Shown here: in pieces, positions 53,606-63,466 of the stretch
How positions within the stretch are numbered: the stretch's first letter is position 1
Layout: every line of letters begins with the position of its first letter
NCBI RefSeq assembly: GCF_900996245.1
Contig: NZ_CAAJGK010000045.1
Coordinates: 62,001-126,000 of the forward strand
Direction of reading: 5' to 3'
DNA from: Paraburkholderia sp. BCC1886
GTDB taxonomy: Bacteria > Pseudomonadota > Gammaproteobacteria > Burkholderiales > Burkholderiaceae
DNA length: 64,000 nucleotides
The notes under the pieces: generated by a model
Told to the model about the DNA's origin: nothing
Seen by the model: only the letters and a program-made list of their open reading frames with translations
Databases searched by the model: none
Made by a program: the position numbers and the translations under genes

Positions 53606-54634
53606 ATGACCTGCGCGACTCTCGAGTCTGCCGTGCTGCGTTGGGCGCATGCGCCCAGCAAGGGCATGCGCCGCATCGCGATACTGATGTTCAACGACTG
53701 CTCGCTGCAAGGCGCGGGGGTGGTCGCCGAAGTGTTTCAGGCCGCGAACGAACTGGCCAGCTCGGGCTCCGGCAACTCGATCTACGACGTGTCGTTCCTG
53801 TCCGCCGATGGCGGCATGGTGACGTCGTCGTCGGCGCTGCGGGTCTGGACCGAAGGACTCGACGCGCGCCGCGTGGCCCATTTCGATGCGTTGTATGTCG
53901 CGGGCGGCAAAGGCGCCGGCGCCGCGGCGAACGATTCCCGGGTGATCACCTGGTTGCGCCGCGTGCGTCACGACACCGGCATGATCCGCCCGATCGCGGA
54001 AGGTCGCGCGGTGCTCGACGCGGCCTGGCTGTCGGACACGAGAGACGGCCTTGACGTTCGCCATCACAACCGCTTCATCCAGTCGGTGCTGACGCCGGGT
54101 CAGCCGGGTCAGCCGGGTCAGCCCGAGCAACCGGGCGACGCGAACGACCGGCTCGAATCGATGCGCAGCGCGCTCGCCATGATCAAGCGCGACCTCGGCA
54201 GCGCCACCGCGCGCACGGTCGCGGAGCGTTTGATGGCCGACTCCTGTTCGAACCTCGCGCCGCTGCTCGGCGAAGACGGCGGACTGAGCGCGGGCGACAA
54301 GGTGCGTGCCGCGGCGCGCTGGCTGCAGGAAAACTGCCAGCAGGCGATTTCGATTGCGGACGCCGCGCAGTTCGCCGCGATGAGCGAACGCAACTTCCTG
54401 CGCCGCTTCAAGATGGAAATGGGCATCACGCCGTCGAGCTTCCTGTTGCACGAGCGGCTCGCCGTGACCTGCAGCCTGCTGACCGAATCGGAACTGCCGG
54501 TCGACAAGATCGCGCGGCGCACCGGCATGGGCAATGGCGACCGTCTCGCCAAAGTGTTCCGCAAGCGGATGCGCATTTCTCCGACCGAATTCCGTATCCA
54601 GAGCCGTCGTCTGGTGAACGAATCCGCAGAGTGA
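53606..54634 (+). CDS. GATase-like/AraC-family transcriptional regulator
   Basis: 342 aa from the ATG at 53606. GAGAGG lies six to seven bases before it, whereas the ATG at 53600 overlaps that site. An N-terminal DJ-1/PfpI-like domain (RRIAILMFNDCSLQGAGVVAEVF, FDALYVAGGKGAG) lacks the nucleophile Cys elbow of active enzymes. Next comes a Gly-Gln-Pro linker from 9-bp repeats, then the AraC HTH pair (ISIADAAQFAAMSERNFLRRFKMEMGITPSSFLLHERL, residues about 250-287; DKIARRTGMGNGDRLAKVFRK). Directly upstream of manC in the same direction, it probably activates the EPS operon. Confidence 0.9.
   Translation: MTCATLESAVLRWAHAPSKGMRRIAILMFNDCSLQGAGVVAEVFQAANELASSGSGNSIYDVSFLSADGGMVTSSSALRVWTEGLDARRVAHFDALYVAGGKGAGAAANDSRVITWLRRVRHDTGMIRPIAEGRAVLDAAWLSDTRDGLDVRHHNRFIQSVLTPGQPGQPGQPEQPGDANDRLESMRSALAMIKRDLGSATARTVAERLMADSCSNLAPLLGEDGGLSAGDKVRAAARWLQENCQQAISIADAAQFAAMSERNFLRRFKMEMGITPSSFLLHERLAVTCSLLTESELPVDKIARRTGMGNGDRLAKVFRKRMRISPTEFRIQSRRLVNESAE
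54095..54121 (+). repeat. Three tandem 9-bp units in the AraC-type gene
   Basis: CCGGGTCAG three times exactly, with degenerate copies following, encoding repeated Pro-Gly-Gln in the linker between the GATase-like and AraC domains. The 9-bp period keeps the reading frame. Confidence 0.9.
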
Positions 54635-54695
54635 CGGTGCAATACAGGCAGCGCAGGCAAACCACGTTTTTCGCGGACCTTGGACCACGGTAAGG

Positions 54696-56276
54696 ATGAC
54701 GAACATGTTGAATCACGGGGATGTGAGCGCCGTTTCGTTCGGTGCGGCCGGTTCGGCCGGCCCGGACGACGCGCGTGCCGAGATGAGCGGCGCGGCCTGC
54801 ACGCGCATCGTCCCGGTGATTCTGGCGGGCGGCTCGGGCACGCGCCTGTGGCCGGTGTCGCGGGAGAACTATCCGAAGCAACTGATCGACGTGGTCGGTT
54901 CCGACTCGCTGCTGCAAGCGACCGCCCGGCGGATGACGGGCTTTCCCGCGGGCTGGCAGGTGGACGCGGCGCCGATCATCGTCTGTGGTGAAGAACATCG
55001 TTTCGTGATTGCCGAACAGCTTCATGAGCACGGCGTCGACGCGCGACTCGTCGTCGAACCGGCGCGCCGCGATACGGCGCCCGCGCTGACACTCGCCGCC
55101 GCGCTCGCCTGCAGCCAGGGCGACGACGCGATTCTGATCGTGATGCCCGCCGACCACGCCATCGCCGACGTGAACGGCCTGCAGCAGGCGCTGGAACACG
55201 CCGCACGCCATGCGCAACGAGGCGCGATCGCGACGCTGGGCGTCCCGCCGACGCGTCCCGACACGGGCTTCGGTTATATCCGTCTCGGCGCGGCGCTGCC
55301 GGACGGCGCGTATGCGATCGACGGTTTCGTCGAGAAGCCGGCAGAAGAACTCGCGGCGCGCTACGTCGCGGCCGGCACATACTGGTGGAACAGCGGCATC
55401 TTCATCGTGCGCGCGAGCGTCTGGCTCGAGACCCTGCAGCATTTGCAACCGGACATGCATGCGGCCTGCGCGCGCGCTTTCGCCGGCGGGCGCAGCGAAG
55501 GCGCGGTGTTCCGTCCGTTGCTGGAAGCCTTCCTGAGCACGCCGGCCAATTCGATCGACTATGCCGTGATGGAGCGTCTTGGCGCAAGCGCCGACAGCGC
55601 CACCCAAACGGACGACGCAAGCGAGCCGCGCTCCACCGGTGTCGTGTTGCCGCTCGACGCGGGCTGGTCGGACCTCGGTTCATGGGACGCCGTCTGGGCC
55701 GCGATGGACAAGGACGCCAACGGCAACGCCGGGCGCGGCCGCGTGACCTTCGAAGGCGCGGTCTCCAGTTACGCGCACTCGGAAGGACGGCTCGTGGCCT
55801 GTGTCGGCACGACCAATGTCGTGGTGGTGGAAACCGCCGACGCCGTGCTGGTGGTCGACCGCTCGCGCGTGCAGGACGTGAAGGGACTCGTGTCGCGCAT
55901 CAAGGCGCAGCACGCACCGGAGGCCGACGCGCATCGCAAGGTGCATCGCCCCTGGGGTTTCTACGATTCGATCGACCAGGGCGAGCGTTTCCAGGTCAAG
56001 CGCATCGTCGTCACGCCGGGCGCGCAACTGTCGCTGCAACTGCATCACCACCGCGCCGAACATTGGGTGGTGGTACGCGGCACGGCGCTCGTCACACGCG
56101 GCGACGAGCAGTTTTTGCTGAGCGAAAACGAATCGGCTTATATCCCGCTCGGCATCCGTCACCGGCTCGAAAACCCGGGCAAGGTACCGCTCGAGATCAT
56201 TGAAATCCAGTCAGGCGCCTATCTCGGCGAAGACGACATCGTGAGGTTCGACGACAACTACGGGCGTTGCTCCTGA
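54696..56276 (+). CDS. manC: Mannose-1-phosphate guanylyltransferase / mannose-6-phosphate isomerase
   Basis: 526 aa bifunctional type II PMI-GMP. N-terminal nucleotidyltransferase: VPVILAGGSGTRLWPVSRENYPKQ (active-site GGSGTRLWP...K), MPADHAIAD, FVEKPAEE. C-terminal cupin isomerase: HRPWGFYDSIDQGERFQVKRI and QLSLQLHHHRAEHWVVVRGTA with metal His ligands. It makes GDP-mannose from fructose-6-P-derived mannose phosphates. A start at 54705 has better spacing (8 bases) from AAGGA than 54696. First biosynthetic gene of the EPS operon; it feeds Gmd. Confidence 0.97.
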   Translation: MTNMLNHGDVSAVSFGAAGSAGPDDARAEMSGAACTRIVPVILAGGSGTRLWPVSRENYPKQLIDVVGSDSLLQATARRMTGFPAGWQVDAAPIIVCGEEHRFVIAEQLHEHGVDARLVVEPARRDTAPALTLAAALACSQGDDAILIVMPADHAIADVNGLQQALEHAARHAQRGAIATLGVPPTRPDTGFGYIRLGAALPDGAYAIDGFVEKPAEELAARYVAAGTYWWNSGIFIVRASVWLETLQHLQPDMHAACARAFAGGRSEGAVFRPLLEAFLSTPANSIDYAVMERLGASADSATQTDDASEPRSTGVVLPLDAGWSDLGSWDAVWAAMDKDANGNAGRGRVTFEGAVSSYAHSEGRLVACVGTTNVVVVETADAVLVVDRSRVQDVKGLVSRIKAQHAPEADAHRKVHRPWGFYDSIDQGERFQVKRIVVTPGAQLSLQLHHHRAEHWVVVRGTALVTRGDEQFLLSENESAYIPLGIRHRLENPGKVPLEIIEIQSGAYLGEDDIVRFDDNYGRCS

Positions 56277-56331
56277 GCCGCCCGTCAACACCGCTTCGCA
56301 CACAAAAAACGGCCAGAACGAGGTAAGCAAG

Positions 56332-57717
56332 ATGCGCAGGTTTCAGGATTTACTCGCGCGAGTCGGGGATGTCGCATTGGTACTGGCGGGGGCGTCGCTA
56401 GCATCGAAAATCCGCTTCGACGACATGACGCAAGCCGGCTTCTACTGGGCGCTGGTGATGTTCTCTGCTGCCTTCGCGCTGGCCATCTTCCCGGCGTTCG
56501 GGGTCTATGAATCGTGGCGCGGCCGCTCCAAGCTGACGCTCGCCGGTCAGGTGTCGCTCGCGTGGCTGATGGTGCAGTGCAGTGCGCTCGTGCTGATGTA
56601 TTCGCTGCACCGTATCGATCTCGTTTCGCGCCTGTGGTTCTCGTACTGGACCGCGGTCACCGGCGGCCTGCTGATCGCCTACCGGCTGCTCACGCATGCG
56701 GCGCTGGCGCGGGCGCGTGGGGCCGGGCTGAATCTGCATCAGGTCGCGATCGTCGGCAGCGGCTCGCAATGCGAGACGATCATTCGCCGTATCGAGTCCG
56801 CGCCGAGCACGGGCTTTCGTGCTGCCGCGGTGTTCAACACCCGGCCGCAGGAGTCGCCGCTCGTCGGTACGCGTGTGCCGGCGTTCGACACGCTCGACGC
56901 ACTGGTCGCGCATATCCGCGCGAACGACGTGCATGAAATCTGGCTCACGCTGTCGCTCGCCGAGGAACCGCTGATCTGCTCGCTGGTGGCGGCGTTCCGC
57001 GACGACCTGGTGAATATCCGCTTCATGCCGGACGTGCGCAGCATTGCGCTGTTCGAAGGCAGCGGCGTGATCGATCTGCTCGGCGTGCCCGCGATCAATC
57101 TGGTCGCCTCGCCGCTGTCGGCCAGTTCGCTGCTGAAAAAAGAAGCGTTCGACCGGCTGTTCGCCGCGCTGGCGCTGTTCGGTCTCGCGCCGGTCCTGAT
57201 CGCGATTGCGATAGCGGTGAAGCTCTCGTCGCGCGGACCGGTGCTGTTCAGACAGAAGCGCAAGGGCGCGGACGGACGCGTATTCACGATCTACAAATTC
57301 CGTTCGATGCACGTCCATACCGAAGCGCACGGCACGCTCAGCCAGGCCACGCGCAACGACAAACGCGTCACGCGCGTCGGCGCGTTCCTGCGCCGCACGA
57401 GCCTCGACGAACTGCCGCAGTTTTTCAACGTGTTGCTGGGTGATATGTCGGTGGTCGGGCCGCGTCCGCATGCGCTCGAACACGACGATCTGTATCAGAA
57501 GGTGGTGGCGGGCTACATCAATCGTTACCGGATCAAACCCGGCATTACCGGCTGGGCGCAGATCAATGGGTTTCGCGGGGAAACCGATCGCATCGAAAAG
57601 ATGGAACGACGCGTTGAACACGACCTGTATTACCTGGGTCACTGGTCGTTCTCGCTCGACATGCGAATCATCGGCGCAACGATCGCTGCAGGACTGGCGC
57701 ATCGGAACGCTTACTAA
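56332..57717 (+). CDS. Undecaprenyl-phosphate glycosyl-1-phosphate transferase (WcaJ/WbaP type)
   Basis: 461 aa initiating transferase that attaches the first sugar phosphate (usually glucose) to undecaprenyl phosphate. It has four to five N-terminal helices (LVLAGASLAS onwards), a CoA-binding-like middle (VAIVGSGSQCETIIRRIES), then the bacterial sugar transferase domain: KKEAFDRLFAALALFGLAP, RQKRKGADGRVFTIYKFRSM, RRTSLDELPQFFNVLLGDMSVVGPRPH and RIKPGITGWAQINGFRGET. The gene lies 55 bp after manC and 68 bp before wza. It belongs to the BceB/WcaJ branch by look. Confidence 0.94.
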   Translation: MRRFQDLLARVGDVALVLAGASLASKIRFDDMTQAGFYWALVMFSAAFALAIFPAFGVYESWRGRSKLTLAGQVSLAWLMVQCSALVLMYSLHRIDLVSRLWFSYWTAVTGGLLIAYRLLTHAALARARGAGLNLHQVAIVGSGSQCETIIRRIESAPSTGFRAAAVFNTRPQESPLVGTRVPAFDTLDALVAHIRANDVHEIWLTLSLAEEPLICSLVAAFRDDLVNIRFMPDVRSIALFEGSGVIDLLGVPAINLVASPLSASSLLKKEAFDRLFAALALFGLAPVLIAIAIAVKLSSRGPVLFRQKRKGADGRVFTIYKFRSMHVHTEAHGTLSQATRNDKRVTRVGAFLRRTSLDELPQFFNVLLGDMSVVGPRPHALEHDDLYQKVVAGYINRYRIKPGITGWAQINGFRGETDRIEKMERRVEHDLYYLGHWSFSLDMRIIGATIAAGLAHRNAY

Positions 57718-57785
57718 GTACTTTAAAAGCACGCTGGGCACTCCCTCCTCCGAGGACAGTGACCGTGGCACAAGGAGGAAGGATC

Positions 57786-58925
57786 ATGAGCTCGCTAGGT
57801 TTACGCGCAGGAACATTGCTGGTTTTCACGTCGGCCGCACTGCTGTCCGGATGCGGTAGCGTCCCGGGTCAGCGGATGGTGACACCAGCCACGCTGCAGG
57901 ACACCGGAGGCGATTACAGTACCGAGCCTTCGCAACAGACCCAGATTCCGATCACGGACATCAATCTGGCGCTGGTGCGCAATCTCAACGCCGCGCAAAG
58001 CGCCCAGGCGCTGCCGCCGCAAACGCTCGCGCTGTTCGGCAAGCAGACCGCCTACAAGGTCGGCCCCGGCGACGTGCTGCAGATCGTCGTGTGGGATCAC
58101 CCGGAACTCGCCGCCGCGCTCGGTCAGCCGCCGCAGGACTCGAGGACGTCGGATGCGGCGCCGGGTTTCCTGATCGACGAAAACGGCGATGTGCAGTTCC
58201 CGTACGCGGGCACCGTGCACGTGGCCGGCAAGGATGTCGCGACGATCCAGAAGGAACTGCACCGTCGTCTGTCCACCGTGTACCAGAAGCCCGAAGTGAC
58301 GGTGCGGGTGGCGTCGTTCCGCGCGGCCCAGGTGTACGTGGACGGCGAAGTCCGCACGCCCGGCTCGCTGTCGCTCAACGATATTCCGATGACGCTCACC
58401 AGCGTGATCAGCCAGGGCGGCGGCTTCACGTCGAACGCCGACCGTAGCCGCGTGGACCTGATTCGCGACGGCGTCACCTATCCGCTGAACATGGACGACC
58501 TGATCAAGCGCGGCCATAACCCGTCGAGCCTGTATCTGCGACCGGGCGACATGGTGCGCGTGGCCTCGCGTGAAGACAGCGGCGTGTACGTGATGGGCGA
58601 AGTCAACAAGCCGGCCACCATCCTGCCGATGCGCAACGGCTCGCTGACTCTGTCGCAGGCGATCTCCGACGGCGGCAGCTTCGATTCGAACACCGCGGCG
58701 GCGCGTCAGCTGTTCGTGATCCGCAACTCGACGAGCGCTTCGCCGCAGGTTTATCACCTCGACGCGACCTCGCCGGTGTCGATGGTGCTCGCCAATCAGT
58801 TCGAACTCCAGCCGAAGGACGTCGTGTACGTCGGCCAGGGCGGACTGGTGCGCTTCAACCGTGTCCTGAACCTGCTGTTGCCTGCGATCAACGCTGCCGT
58901 CACGGGTGCCGTGCTGGCGAAGTAA
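57786..58925 (+). CDS. wza: Wza-type outer-membrane polysaccharide export lipoprotein
   Basis: 379 aa from the ATG at 57786, which has AAGGAGGAAGG ahead of it. Lipoprotein signal with lipobox LLSGC (about residue 25-29). Poly_export domain: YKVGPGDVLQIVVWDHPELA, DENGDVQFPYAGTVHVAGKD, then SLBB domains (QVYVDGEVRTPGSLSLND; VYVMGEVNKPATILPMRNG) and a final amphipathic helix-like RFNRVLNLLLPAINAAVTGAV that should form the outer-membrane pore. It works with Wzc, the next gene, to move polymer across the outer membrane. Confidence 0.96.
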   Translation: MSSLGLRAGTLLVFTSAALLSGCGSVPGQRMVTPATLQDTGGDYSTEPSQQTQIPITDINLALVRNLNAAQSAQALPPQTLALFGKQTAYKVGPGDVLQIVVWDHPELAAALGQPPQDSRTSDAAPGFLIDENGDVQFPYAGTVHVAGKDVATIQKELHRRLSTVYQKPEVTVRVASFRAAQVYVDGEVRTPGSLSLNDIPMTLTSVISQGGGFTSNADRSRVDLIRDGVTYPLNMDDLIKRGHNPSSLYLRPGDMVRVASREDSGVYVMGEVNKPATILPMRNGSLTLSQAISDGGSFDSNTAAARQLFVIRNSTSASPQVYHLDATSPVSMVLANQFELQPKDVVYVGQGGLVRFNRVLNLLLPAINAAVTGAVLAK

Positions 58926-58974
58926 AGATCGCGCATCGTCAACTTGAACCGCCGGGCTTTGTTGGGTGAAGAAA

Positions 58975-61209
58975 ATGGCTATCAATTTTGAAAACCGCTA
59001 CACCGACGTGTCCGGACCGGACGAGTTGCACCTGTCGGACTACTTGCGCACGATCGTGCGCGGCTGGCGCACCATTCTCACGGTGACGCTGATCGCACTG
59101 GCGCTGGGATGCGCCTATGCGTTCCTTGCGCCGCCCACGTATCGTGCGGACGTGCTGTTCCACGTCGAAGACAAGACGGCCAACGGCAACGCGAACGGCA
59201 AGGATTCCTTGCCGCCGCTCACCGGCATGTTCGACACCAAGCCGTCGACGGCGGCCGAGATCGAGCTGCTGAAGTCGCGCCTCGTGACGGAAGACACCGT
59301 CAAGAAGCTGCACCTCGATATCACCGCCACGCCGCGCTATCTGCCGTTCGTCGGCGGACTGCTGGCGGGGCTGGTGAACGGGCAGTGGGGCTTCAAACTG
59401 CCGCACTTCATCAATCTGTCCGGCTATGCGTGGGGTGACGAGAGCATCGCCGTGTCGCAGTTCGATACGGCCAAGGAGATGTACGACACCACCTTCACGC
59501 TGATCGCCGGCGGCGGCGACACCTACGTGCTGCGCGACAGGAACGGCATTGCCCTGCTGTCGGGCAAGGTCGGCGAAACCGTGCAGACCGATACGGCCGA
59601 TGGTCCGATCAGCCTGCACGTCGACAAGCTGGTCGGCACCGAAGGCTCGCGTTTCGAACTGACGCGCGCCTCGACGCTCAGCACGGTGGACCGTCTGCAG
59701 AAACAACTGGTGGTTGCCGAAACCACGCTGCAATCGGGCGTGATTCGCGCGAGCCTCGAAGGCGGCGACAGCGCGCTGACCGCGGCGATCGTCAACAGCA
59801 TCGCCCAGGAGTTCGTGCGCCAGGACGTGGCGAGCCGCTCGACGGAAGCCGAGCACATGCTGGCGTTCCTCGACCAGCAACTGCCCGGCCTGCGCAAGGA
59901 ACTCGACGACGCCGAACAACGCTACAACAAATTCCGAAACACGCACGGCACTGTCGATCTCGGCGAAGAAAGCCGGTTGCTGCTGCAACAGATCGTCGAT
60001 AACAAGACCAAGCTGCTCGACCTGCAACAGCAACGCGCCGAGATGTCGCAACGCTTTACGCCGAATCACCCGGCGGTTGCCGCGCTCGACGCGCAGATCG
60101 CCGCCTTGCAGGGCGCGCAGAACAACATGAACCGCAGCGTGTCGGTCATGCCCGACACCGAGCAGACCGCCTTGCGTCTGCTGCGCGACGTGCACGTCGA
60201 CACGGACCTGTACACCAACCTGCTGAACAGCGCGCAGCAACTGCGCGTGGCGAAGGCGGGGCAGGTGGGCGACGTGCGCGTGGTCGACTTCGCCGAAGCG
60301 CCGGACGAACCGGTGCGCCCGAAACGCGTGCTGGCGATCCTGATCGCGCTGGGCGGCGGTCTCGTGCTCGGCATCCTGCTGACCTTCTTCAAGCGCGCGA
60401 TGTATGGCGGCGTGGAGCGTCCCGACGAACTCGAAGCCATGCTCGGCATTCCGGTGTTCGCGGTCGTGCCGCGCAGCCAGACGCAACTGCGCCTGCAGGA
60501 AAACGTGATGCTGCGCCGGCGCGGTCTGCATGTGCTCGCCCAGCAGGCGCCGGAAGACATCGCCGTGGAAGGCGTGCGCAATCTGCGCACCTCGCTGCAA
60601 CTGTCGCTCGATCACGCCGAGAACAACGTCGTGATGATCACCGGTTCGCGGCCCGACAGCGGCAAGTCGTTCCTCTCGGTGAACCTCGCGGCGCTGGTCG
60701 CTTCGGCACAGAAGCGCGTGCTGATCATCGACGGCGATATGCGGCGCGGCGATGTCCACTCGCATTTCGGCATCAGCCATCAACCGGGCTTGTCCGACGT
60801 ATTGAGCGGCGGCGACCTGAGCGCGATGATCCAGCGCGACGTGCTGCCCGGCCTGGACGTGCTCGCCAAAGGCGCGCTGCCTGCACACCCGGCCGAACTG
60901 CTGTCGAGCAAGCGCTTCGAAACGATGCTCGAAGAATTGAAGTCGCACTACGACATCGTGATCGTCGATACGCCGCCGGTGCTCGCGGTCACCGACTCCA
61001 CGCTGATCGGCAAGTACGCCGGCACGACTTTACTGGTGGTGCGCCACGGCCGCCATCCGCTGAACGAAATCAACGAGACGGCCAAGCGTCTGCGCAACGG
61101 CGGTGTCGCGCTGCGCGGCGTGCTGCTCACCGATGTGCCGCAGGAAGGCGCCTTCCTCGGCTCGGGTTATCAGGGAGGGTATTACGGATACGACAGCGTG
61201 GCCGGTTGA
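58975..61209 (+). CDS. wzc: Wzc-type chain-length determinant/tyrosine autokinase
   Basis: 744 aa from the ATG at 58975; a GTG at 58966 would add three residues. N-terminal Wzz domain with two membrane helices (IVRGWRTILTVTLIALALGCAYAFL, residues about 27-51, and RVLAILIALGGGLVLGILLTF, about 452-472) and a coiled periplasmic part. Then the BY-kinase: Walker A GSRPDSGKS, Walker A' VLIIDGDMRRG and Walker B IVIVDTPPVLAVTD. The C-terminal Tyr cluster (GSGYQGGYYGYDSVAG) has four Tyr that are probable autophosphorylation sites. A phosphatase (wzb) is not adjacent, so it lies elsewhere. Confidence 0.96.
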   Translation: MAINFENRYTDVSGPDELHLSDYLRTIVRGWRTILTVTLIALALGCAYAFLAPPTYRADVLFHVEDKTANGNANGKDSLPPLTGMFDTKPSTAAEIELLKSRLVTEDTVKKLHLDITATPRYLPFVGGLLAGLVNGQWGFKLPHFINLSGYAWGDESIAVSQFDTAKEMYDTTFTLIAGGGDTYVLRDRNGIALLSGKVGETVQTDTADGPISLHVDKLVGTEGSRFELTRASTLSTVDRLQKQLVVAETTLQSGVIRASLEGGDSALTAAIVNSIAQEFVRQDVASRSTEAEHMLAFLDQQLPGLRKELDDAEQRYNKFRNTHGTVDLGEESRLLLQQIVDNKTKLLDLQQQRAEMSQRFTPNHPAVAALDAQIAALQGAQNNMNRSVSVMPDTEQTALRLLRDVHVDTDLYTNLLNSAQQLRVAKAGQVGDVRVVDFAEAPDEPVRPKRVLAILIALGGGLVLGILLTFFKRAMYGGVERPDELEAMLGIPVFAVVPRSQTQLRLQENVMLRRRGLHVLAQQAPEDIAVEGVRNLRTSLQLSLDHAENNVVMITGSRPDSGKSFLSVNLAALVASAQKRVLIIDGDMRRGDVHSHFGISHQPGLSDVLSGGDLSAMIQRDVLPGLDVLAKGALPAHPAELLSSKRFETMLEELKSHYDIVIVDTPPVLAVTDSTLIGKYAGTTLLVVRHGRHPLNEINETAKRLRNGGVALRGVLLTDVPQEGAFLGSGYQGGYYGYDSVAG

Positions 61210-61285
61210 ACCAGCCGGCCTCTGACCGGACGTTCGACCGTGCCGACGCACGGGGTTTTGCCAAGCTCAACGAGGAGAAGGTTCC

Positions 61286-62404
61286 ATGGAACGTAAGGTC
61301 GCGCTGATTACCGGGATTACCGGGCAGGATGGGTCGTATCTGGCCGAGCTACTGCTCGCCAAGGGTTACGACGTGCACGGCATCAAACGCCGGGCGTCGC
61401 TGTTCAACACGGATCGTATCGATCACCTCTATCGCGATCCGCACGATCCCGAACAGAGACTGTTTCTGCATCACGCCGATCTGACCGATTCGACCAGCCT
61501 GCTGCGCGTGATCCAGCGCGTGGAGCCCGACGAAATCTACAACCTCGCGGCGCAAAGTCACGTCGCGGTGTCGTTCGAAGAGCCGGAGTACACCGCGAAC
61601 GCGGACGGTCTGGGCACCCTGCGCATTCTCGAGGCAATCCGCATCCTCGGGCTGCAGGAGAAGACGCGTTTCTATCAGGCCTCGACCTCCGAGCTGTACG
61701 GTCTCGTGCAGCAGGTCCCGCAGTCGGAAACCACGCCGTTCTATCCGCGTAGTCCGTATGCGGTCGCCAAGCTGTTCGCTTACTGGACCACGGTCAATTA
61801 CCGCGAGGCCTACGGGCTGTATGCGTGCAACGGCATTCTGTTCAATCACGAATCGCCGGTGCGTGGCGAGACGTTCGTCACGCGCAAGATCACGCGCGCC
61901 GTTGCGCGTATCGCGGTCGGCATGCAAAAGACGCTGTATCTGGGCAATCTGTCGGCGCTGCGCGACTGGGGCCATGCCCGCGATTACGTGGAGATGCAGT
62001 GGCGCATGCTGCAACAGCCGCAGCCGGAAGACTTCGTCATCGCCACCGGCGTGCAGTACAGCGTGCGTCAGTTCGTTCAGCATGCGGCGGCCGAACTGGG
62101 CGTGACCGTGCGCTTCGAAGGAACGGGCGTGGATGAAATCGGCATCGTCGAGAAGGTCGAGGGGCGCGAGATCAAGATGTCGCCCGGCGATGTGATCGTG
62201 CGCGTCGATCCGCGTTACTTCCGCCCCGCCGAAGTGGAAACGCTGCTGGGCGACCCGTCCAAAGCGCACGCGCGGCTCGGCTGGCAGCCCACCACCTCGT
62301 TCGCCTCGCTCGTCAAGGAGATGGTGCGCTCGGATTACCAGCTCGCGCGACGCGACGCGCTGGTGACGCTGGCCGGTTTCACGGCGCTGGAACATCACGA
62401 GTAA
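61286..62404 (+). CDS. gmd: GDP-mannose 4,6-dehydratase
   Basis: 372 aa SDR-type enzyme converting GDP-D-mannose to GDP-4-keto-6-deoxy-D-mannose. NADP site [37 protein letters not shown], active-site region [13 protein letters not shown] with Thr/Ser and Glu, YAVAK with the catalytic Tyr-Lys, and [20 protein letters not shown]. Typical length for Gmd. It lies 76 bp after wzc with GAGGAGAA upstream, and fcl follows after 5 bp. Confidence 0.98.
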   Translation: MERKVALITGITGQDGSYLAELLLAKGYDVHGIKRRASLFNTDRIDHLYRDPHDPEQRLFLHHADLTDSTSLLRVIQRVEPDEIYNLAAQSHVAVSFEEPEYTANADGLGTLRILEAIRILGLQEKTRFYQASTSELYGLVQQVPQSETTPFYPRSPYAVAKLFAYWTTVNYREAYGLYACNGILFNHESPVRGETFVTRKITRAVARIAVGMQKTLYLGNLSALRDWGHARDYVEMQWRMLQQPQPEDFVIATGVQYSVRQFVQHAAAELGVTVRFEGTGVDEIGIVEKVEGREIKMSPGDVIVRVDPRYFRPAEVETLLGDPSKAHARLGWQPTTSFASLVKEMVRSDYQLARRDALVTLAGFTALEHHE

Positions 62405-62409
62405 ACGCG

Positions 62410-63366
62410 ATGAACAAACAAGCACGCATTTTCGTGGCGGGCCACCGCGGCATGGTGGGCTCCGCGCTGGTCCGGCGGCTCGCCGCCGAGGGGTATTCCA
62501 ACGTCGTCACGCGGACCCGGGCCGAGCTCGATCTCACGGATCAGGCCGCCGTCAACCGCTTCTTCGAGGTCGAGCAGATCGACGTGGTGCTGCTTGCGGC
62601 GGCGCGCGTGGGCGGCATCTTCGCCAACGCGTCGCAGCCGGGTCAGTTCATCTACGAAAATCTGGTGATCGAAACCAACGTGATTCATGCGGCGTATCGG
62701 GCGCGCGTCGAGCGGCTGGTGTTCTTCGGCTCGTCGTGCATCTACCCGAAGCTGTGTCCGCAGCCGATTCGCGAAGAGTACCTGCTGGGCTCGGCGCTGG
62801 AGCCGACCAACGACGCCTACGCAATTGCCAAGATTGCCGGGCTGAAGCTGTGCGAGGCGTACAACCGCGAATACAACACGCAGTACGTGTCGCTGATGCC
62901 GACCAATCTGTACGGCCCCAACGACAACTACGACCTGAACAGCAGTCACGTCTTGCCGGCGCTGCTGCGCAAGGCGCACGAAGCGCGGCTCGACGGTTTT
63001 CCGTCGCTGATGGTGTGGGGCTCGGGCACCCCGCGCCGCGAGTTCCTGCATGTGGACGATCTCGCCGCCGCCACGCTGTTCGTGCTCGAGAACGACATCA
63101 CGGACGGGCTCTTCAACGTCGGCGTCGGTGAAGACCTGGCGATTCGCGAACTCGCAGAGTGCATCTGCAAGGTGGTGGGTTTCGAAGGCGAGCTGGTGTT
63201 CGACGCGTCCAAGCCCGACGGAACACCGCGCAAGCTGCTCGACGTCTCGCGGCTCGCGCAGATGGGGTGGCGCGCGAGCATCGGACTGGAGGAGGGTATC
63301 GCGGCGACGTATCGCGATTTCGTGGAGACCTACGCGAGTACGGGCGCCGCGGCGCTGCAGGCGTAG
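62410..63366 (+). CDS. fcl: GDP-L-fucose synthase
   Basis: 318 aa epimerase/reductase that turns the Gmd product into GDP-L-fucose. It has [21 protein letters not shown] (NADP site), [12 protein letters not shown], the active site [22 protein letters not shown] and [18 protein letters not shown] (Tyr-x3-Lys), and [19 protein letters not shown]. The gene starts 5 bp after the gmd stop, so the pair is co-translated. Together they indicate L-fucose (or a product of the same ketosugar) in the exopolysaccharide. Confidence 0.97.
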   Translation: MNKQARIFVAGHRGMVGSALVRRLAAEGYSNVVTRTRAELDLTDQAAVNRFFEVEQIDVVLLAAARVGGIFANASQPGQFIYENLVIETNVIHAAYRARVERLVFFGSSCIYPKLCPQPIREEYLLGSALEPTNDAYAIAKIAGLKLCEAYNREYNTQYVSLMPTNLYGPNDNYDLNSSHVLPALLRKAHEARLDGFPSLMVWGSGTPRREFLHVDDLAAATLFVLENDITDGLFNVGVGEDLAIRELAECICKVVGFEGELVFDASKPDGTPRKLLDVSRLAQMGWRASIGLEEGIAATYRDFVETYASTGAAALQA

Positions 63367-63466
63367 ACGGCAGCCGACAAACACACACGCAACGGAATCC
63401 GACCGCTGTGCGTGAGCCCGTGCGGGCCACGCCGGCAGGAACGATCAATCGAGGAGCCCAATAAAA

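Noticed and set aside
58939..60948. 669-codon minus frame opposite wzc
   Set aside because: Antisense shadow of a clear Wzc gene.
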